Positions 13,960 to 17,059 of a stretch of 17,059 bases of DNA are shown here, piece by piece. The position numbers and the translations under genes were made by a program. Within the stretch, counting starts at the first letter, position 1; every line of letters starts with the position of its first letter. Location of the stretch: NCBI GenBank assembly GCA_017395715.1, contig JAFQNZ010000093.1:1-17059 (forward strand), written 5' to 3'. The notes under the pieces are model-generated. The model searched no databases. It was not told the origin of the DNA and worked only from the letters and a program-made list of their open reading frames with translations. Origin of the DNA: Clostridia bacterium. GTDB lineage: Bacteria > Bacillota > Clostridia > Oscillospirales > CAG-272.

Positions 13960-13987
13960 ATTATAAAGTTTTTTTCGTTTTTGTCAA
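13960..13987 (-). promoter_or_regulatory. Consensus sigma-A promoter of the GH123-like gene
   Basis: Leftward TTGACA (13982-13987) and TATAAT (13960-13965), both perfect, with 16-bp spacing; RNA starts near 13953. It is divergent from the comM promoter at 14021. Confidence 0.88.
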
Positions 13988-14020
13988 GTTTTTTGAAATA
14001 TTTTTTCTTCCTATTTTTAT

Positions 14021-14049
14021 TTGACAAATCTTTTCCGATATGCTATCAT
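14021..14049 (+). promoter_or_regulatory. Sigma-A promoter of comM and the GH43-like gene
   Basis: A perfect -35 TTGACA (14021-14026) and -10 TATCAT (14044-14049) with 17-bp spacing. RNA start near 14056, giving a short leader before the comM ATG at 14080. Confidence 0.8.
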
Positions 14050-14079
14050 AAAGGAAAGAAATGACAAGTGAGGCACAGT

Positions 14080-15615
14080 ATGCTGACAAAAACCTATTCC
14101 GCCGCCCTCTTCGGCGTTGACGGCATCCCCGTTACCATAGAAACCAAATTTGATGATAAACTCCCCAAATACGAGGTTGTGGGCTTACCCGACAACGCCG
14201 TGAAGGAATCGAACGAGCGCATTTACAACGCCATCGTGTCAAGCGGCTTCAAGTTTCCTTACGGTTCGATCGTCATCAACTTAGCCCCCGCCGACATCAA
14301 AAAGACAGGCTCGTCCTTTGACCTTGCCCTGCTTGTGGGCATATTGAGCGCGGGACGCATCATCAAAACCGATGTTTCGGACAAATGCTTTTTGGGTGAG
14401 CTTTCGCTTTCGGGCGAGGTGCGCCCCGTGCGCGGTGTTTTATGTATGTGCATTGCCGCCGCCAAAAACGGCATCAAAAGCGTATGGGTGCCTGCCGAAA
14501 ACGCCGCCGAAGCCTCTGCCGTTGCCGGCATTGAGGTCTATGCCGTAAAGAATGTTGCAGAGCTTGTTTCCATGCTGAACGGCTTTACCGAAGCGGTTCC
14601 CACCCGTTTTGACTCCGCCGCCCTTGCCAGAGAAAAGAAAGCCGACACACGGCTTGATTTTGCCGACGTGAAAGGACAGGAAAGGGCCAAGCGCGCCATT
14701 GAGATTGCCGCCGCGGGCGGTCACAATATCCTTTTGATCGGCCCTCCCGGCACGGGCAAATCAATGCTTGCCAAGCGCATCCCCTCGGTGCTTCCCGAAA
14801 TGACCTTTACCGAAGCGCTTGAGACCACGCAGATCCATTCGATCGCGGGCACGCTTCCCCACGGCAGAGCGCTTCTCACCACGCGCCCCTTCCGCTCACC
14901 GCACCACACCATGTCGGCAGTTGCCCTCTCAGGCGGCGGCTCGATCCCCGTCCCCGGAGAAGTGTCACTTGCCCATAACGGTGTTCTCTTCCTCGACGAG
15001 CTTCCCGAATTTTCCAAATCGGTCACCGAGACCTTGCGTCAGCCGCTTGAAGACGGCGCCATCACCATCAGCCGCGCGCTCGGCAGATTCCGCTTTCCCT
15101 CCTCGTTCATGCTCGTCTGCGCCATGAACCCTTGCCGATGCGGCTATTTCGGTCACCCCACTCGCCCCTGCAGCTGTAAACCGACCGAGATTCAAAAATA
15201 TATGTCCAAAATTTCGGGTCCGCTTCTCGACCGCATTGACATTCAGATCGAAGTGCCTTCGCTTTCCTTTGAAGATCTCGCCGATACCACGCCTGCCGAA
15301 AGCTCCGAGGCAATTCGCGAGCGCGTCAATGCCGCACGCAAATTTGCCGCTTCGCGTTTTCAAAAGGATGGACTGAGTCTTCACGCCAACAGCGCCATGA
15401 CAGCGCCCGATATCCGTAAATACTGTAAGCTCGACGAAAGCGGCACTGCTATCCTAAAAGCCGCCTTTGATTCAATGGGGCTTTCCGCGCGCGGTCACGA
15501 CCGCATCCTGCGTGTGGCGCGTACCATTGCCGACCTTGCGGGCAGCGAAGACATCACTGCCGTTCATATTGCCGAAGCGATTCAGCTTCGCTCGCTTGAC
15601 AGAAAATATTGGTAA
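14080..15615 (+). CDS. comM: Mg-chelatase-like AAA+ ATPase, ComM/YifB family
   Basis: A cytoplasmic AAA+ protein of 511 residues, the normal family length. ComM homologues are hexameric helicases that aid branch migration during natural transformation; the gene is conserved also in species not known to be competent. Domains: N-terminal LonC-like fold (about 1-165) with the ELSLSGEVRPVRGVL signature (107-121); AAA+ core with Walker A GPPGTGKS (221-228), Walker B VLFLDE (302-307) and ISGPLLDRID (378-387) carrying the arginine finger; a Cys cluster PCRCG...CSC (351-366), typical of the family; and a C-terminal Mg-chelatase helical lid. ATG 14080, preceded by GTGAGG, gives the canonical MLTKTYSAAL start; an in-frame GTG at 14068 would include that ribosome-binding site. 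Confidence 0.94.
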   Translation: MLTKTYSAALFGVDGIPVTIETKFDDKLPKYEVVGLPDNAVKESNERIYNAIVSSGFKFPYGSIVINLAPADIKKTGSSFDLALLVGILSAGRIIKTDVSDKCFLGELSLSGEVRPVRGVLCMCIAAAKNGIKSVWVPAENAAEASAVAGIEVYAVKNVAELVSMLNGFTEAVPTRFDSAALAREKKADTRLDFADVKGQERAKRAIEIAAAGGHNILLIGPPGTGKSMLAKRIPSVLPEMTFTEALETTQIHSIAGTLPHGRALLTTRPFRSPHHTMSAVALSGGGSIPVPGEVSLAHNGVLFLDELPEFSKSVTETLRQPLEDGAITISRALGRFRFPSSFMLVCAMNPCRCGYFGHPTRPCSCKPTEIQKYMSKISGPLLDRIDIQIEVPSLSFEDLADTTPAESSEAIRERVNAARKFAASRFQKDGLSLHANSAMTAPDIRKYCKLDESGTAILKAAFDSMGLSARGHDRILRVARTIADLAGSEDITAVHIAEAIQLRSLDRKYW

Positions 15616-15632
15616 TAGAAAGGGTATCCAAC

Positions 15633-16541
15633 ATGAAATTCAAGATCCACAATCCCCTTGATGAGAATTGGTATGCCGACCCCGAAGCACGTTTTTACAA
15701 CGGCAAGTATTATATCTACGTCACCCACTCCCTGCCCTACGAGCAGCAGAAAAATCACACCTGCTTCATTTCCGAAGACTTAACCCATTGGGAAAAGAAA
15801 GAAAACATCATCGATATGTCAGGCTTCCCCTGGGTATGGCGCGCGACTTGGGCGCCCACGATTGAAGAAAAAGACGGCAAATACTATTACATCTTTGCCA
15901 CCAACGATATCCATAAAGACAACGAGCCCGGAGGACTTGAAATTGCAGTCGCCGACTCCCCCGAAGGCCCTTTCCAAGCACTGCTCGACCGTCCGCTTGT
16001 GAACACCTTCCACCATGGCGCACAGCCGATTGACGCACATCTTTTCAAGGACTCCGACGGCACAATGTACCTCTACTACGGCGGTTGGGGTCACTGTAAC
16101 ATTGCCAAAATGACCGACGATATGAAAGGCTTTGTTCCTTTTGAGGATGGCGAGATCTTCAAGGAAATCACCCCGCCCGAATACGTCGAAGGCCCTTGCA
16201 TGATGAAACGCGGTGACAAATACTACTTCATGTGGTCGTCTGGCGGCTGGGGCAACGGCACCTACCGCGTGAATACCGCCATTGCCGACACACCCTTCGG
16301 TCCTTTTACCGACTATCACACCATTCTCTCCACAGGCGACAGCAAGATTGCCAACGGCCCCGGCCACAACGGCTTTTTGTATCTTGAAGAGGACGATCAA
16401 TACTTAATGGTCTATCACCGCCACCGCCCACATCTTCGCGATGGCAACGCACGCTTTCTCTGCATCGACCGCCTCGATATGGATGAGAACGGCAACCTCC
16501 TCCCCGTCACCATGACCGAAGATTGGAGTTATGAAAGTTGA
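15633..16541 (+). CDS. Glycoside hydrolase family 43-like protein (five-bladed beta-propeller)
   Basis: A 302-residue protein without a signal peptide, hence intracellular or non-classically released. The inverting GH43 triad is recognisable: general base Asp16 in WYADPEARF, pKa-modulating Asp134 in QPIDAHLF, and general acid Glu186 in YVEGPCM. Blade repeats such as DGKYYYIFAT, DGTMYLYYGG and GDKYYFMWSSGG are evident. GH43 members act on arabinose-, xylose- or galactose-containing glycans; the substrate here is unknown. The ATG at 15633 follows GAAAGGG, 17 bp after comM with no terminator, so it is probably co-transcribed with comM although the functions are unrelated. A longer ORF start at 15609 overlaps comM and lacks a ribosome-binding site. 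Confidence 0.9.
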   Translation: MKFKIHNPLDENWYADPEARFYNGKYYIYVTHSLPYEQQKNHTCFISEDLTHWEKKENIIDMSGFPWVWRATWAPTIEEKDGKYYYIFATNDIHKDNEPGGLEIAVADSPEGPFQALLDRPLVNTFHHGAQPIDAHLFKDSDGTMYLYYGGWGHCNIAKMTDDMKGFVPFEDGEIFKEITPPEYVEGPCMMKRGDKYYFMWSSGGWGNGTYRVNTAIADTPFGPFTDYHTILSTGDSKIANGPGHNGFLYLEEDDQYLMVYHRHRPHLRDGNARFLCIDRLDMDENGNLLPVTMTEDWSYES

Positions 16542-16551
16542 ATTAACAGAA

Positions 16552-16579
16552 AAGGAGCTTCGTTTGGAAGCTCCTTTTT
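16552..16579 (+). terminator. Intrinsic terminator after the GH43-like gene
   Basis: The 10-bp stem AAGGAGCTTC (16552-16561) with GAAGCTCCTT (16567-16576) has a 5-nt loop. A run of five T residues (16575-16579) overlaps the last two stem bases. Confidence 0.85.
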
Positions 16580-16618
16580 GCATATACAATATTGGATTAA
16601 CAGCAAAACCGACCCTTT

Positions 16619-16709
16619 GTAGGGCGGGGGCTTGCTCCCGCCGTGGATAAACAAATGCACTCTTTCAAATCTTGATTGTAAAACGGCGGGAGCAAGTGTA
16701 CAGCCCTAC
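16619..16709. repeat. GC-rich inverted-repeat element (MITE/REP-like), 91 bp
   Basis: The left arm 16619-16643 (GTAGGGC at the outside, CTTGCTCCCGCCG inside) and right arm 16684-16709 (CGGCGGGAGCAAG inside, GCCCTAC at the end) are complementary apart from about 5-6 nt between the two blocks, around a 40-nt A/T-rich centre. It lies between two terminators in the convergent GH43-typA interval, a common site for such repeats. It is unrelated in sequence to the element at 11068-11251. Confidence 0.75.
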
Positions 16710-16751
16710 AGTACACTGTGTCATTCTCCCAATCAAATCACATTCACAATC

Positions 16752-16781
16752 AAAAAAACAAGACCCCTTGCGGAGTCTTGT
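16752..16781 (-). terminator. Intrinsic terminator of typA
   Basis: In the leftward RNA, ACAAGACTCC (from 16781-16772) pairs with GGGGTCTTGT (from 16767-16758) around a GCAA tetraloop, with one T-G pair, and is followed by a run of T residues (16758-16752). It lies just after the typA stop at 16788. Confidence 0.88.
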
Positions 16782-16787
16782 TCTGCA

Positions 16788-17059
16788 TTACTGCTTATTT
16801 CTTGCCTGTGCTTTCAGGCGGTTGGCGGTATTGAGGATGGTTTTTCTCAGACGGATGTTCTTGGGGGTCACTTCGATGAGTTCGTCTGCGGCAATATACT
16901 CGATCGCCTCTTCAAGCGACATCTGACGGGGAGGTGTGAGGATCAGCTTTTCGTCAGCGCCCTTGGAACGGATGGCAGTCAGCTGCTTGGTCTTGCAAGG
17001 ATTTACGGTAATATCACCGATCTTGGGATTTTCGCCCACGATCATGCCCTCGTAAACAG
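16788..17059 (-). CDS. typA: GTP-binding protein TypA/BipA, C-terminal end (gene starts outside the window)
   Basis: A ribosome-associated translational GTPase of the EF-G superfamily, involved in ribosome assembly and stress or cold adaptation. Only the last 90 or so residues are present. They hold the BipA-specific C-terminal domain: VYEGMIVGENPKIGDITVNP, then CKTKQLTAIRSKGADEKLIL, PPRQMSLEEAIEYIAADELI and EVTPKNIRLRKTIL. This aligns by eye with the E. coli BipA tail (VYEGQIIG, LTNMRASG, MTLEQALEFI, ELVEVTPTSIRIRK). The GTPase domain lies beyond the right edge. The stop TAA at 16788 is followed by its own terminator. Confidence 0.95.
   Translation of the reverse strand, partial: VYEGMIVGENPKIGDITVNPCKTKQLTAIRSKGADEKLILTPPRQMSLEEAIEYIAADELIEVTPKNIRLRKTILNTANRLKAQARNKQ

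Noticed and set aside
14061..14120. Short ORF starting ATG 14061 behind AAGGAAAG, overlapping the comM start
   Set aside because: Only about 19 codons and out of frame with comM; a leader peptide is possible but nothing supports it.

Overview
This window looks like chromosomal DNA from a Gram-positive anaerobe of the class Clostridia, probably a gut-type Oscillospirales or Ruminococcaceae relative. The evidence is consensus sigma-A promoters (TTGACA/TATAAT types), purine-rich Shine-Dalgarno sites before nearly every gene, lipoprotein and Gram-positive surface signals, a group II ECF vitamin transporter, BspA-like leucine-rich repeats, and GC-rich palindromic repeats of the kind scattered through gut clostridial genomes. 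The organism call is an inference. No tRNA, rRNA, CRISPR array, transposase or phage gene is visible.

Layout. At the left edge, reading leftward, are the 5' end of trpS and a PLP-dependent aminotransferase (1-1535). A divergent promoter pair (1594-1670) also drives a rightward cluster of three little-characterised genes: a one-pass membrane protein, a Cys-pair (zinc-ribbon-like) protein and a 55-residue Gly-Cys-rich membrane peptide, closed by a strong terminator at 3712-3746. Next is pfkA (3935-4996), then a bidirectional terminator shared with a leftward operon.

That operon (10948 down to 5054) is the best-supported functional unit. A consensus promoter is followed by a compact cobalamin riboswitch (10790-10896), a likely riboswitch-controlled terminator, a surface lipoprotein, a membrane-anchored protein with an alpha/alpha-toroid plus a DUF4430/transcobalamin-C domain, then EcfT, a fused double-ATPase EcfA, and an ECF S component. 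Read together it is a cobalamin-uptake system whose surface protein has the same domain order as animal intrinsic factor and transcobalamin. The lipoprotein carries a second, more divergent DUF4430-like region.

From 10949 to 11486 the DNA has no gene. It holds a 184-bp palindromic repeat element and a smaller relative. A consensus promoter at 11452-11480 then starts a roughly 227-nt structured leader that ends in a UUCG-capped intrinsic terminator just before the ribosome-binding site of a small LRR lipoprotein (11714-12214). The leader has several mutually competing helices and matches no riboswitch class I recognise.

The right part holds a leftward GH123/DUF4091-type glycosidase (12260-13912) divergent from a rightward comM (YifB family) and a GH43-like five-bladed-propeller glycosidase. 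It ends with a terminator, another inverted-repeat element, and the 3' end of a leftward typA (bipA). trpS, pfkA, comM and typA are ordinary housekeeping genes. The accessory interest lies in the cobalamin operon, the leader RNA and the small Cys-rich peptide cluster.
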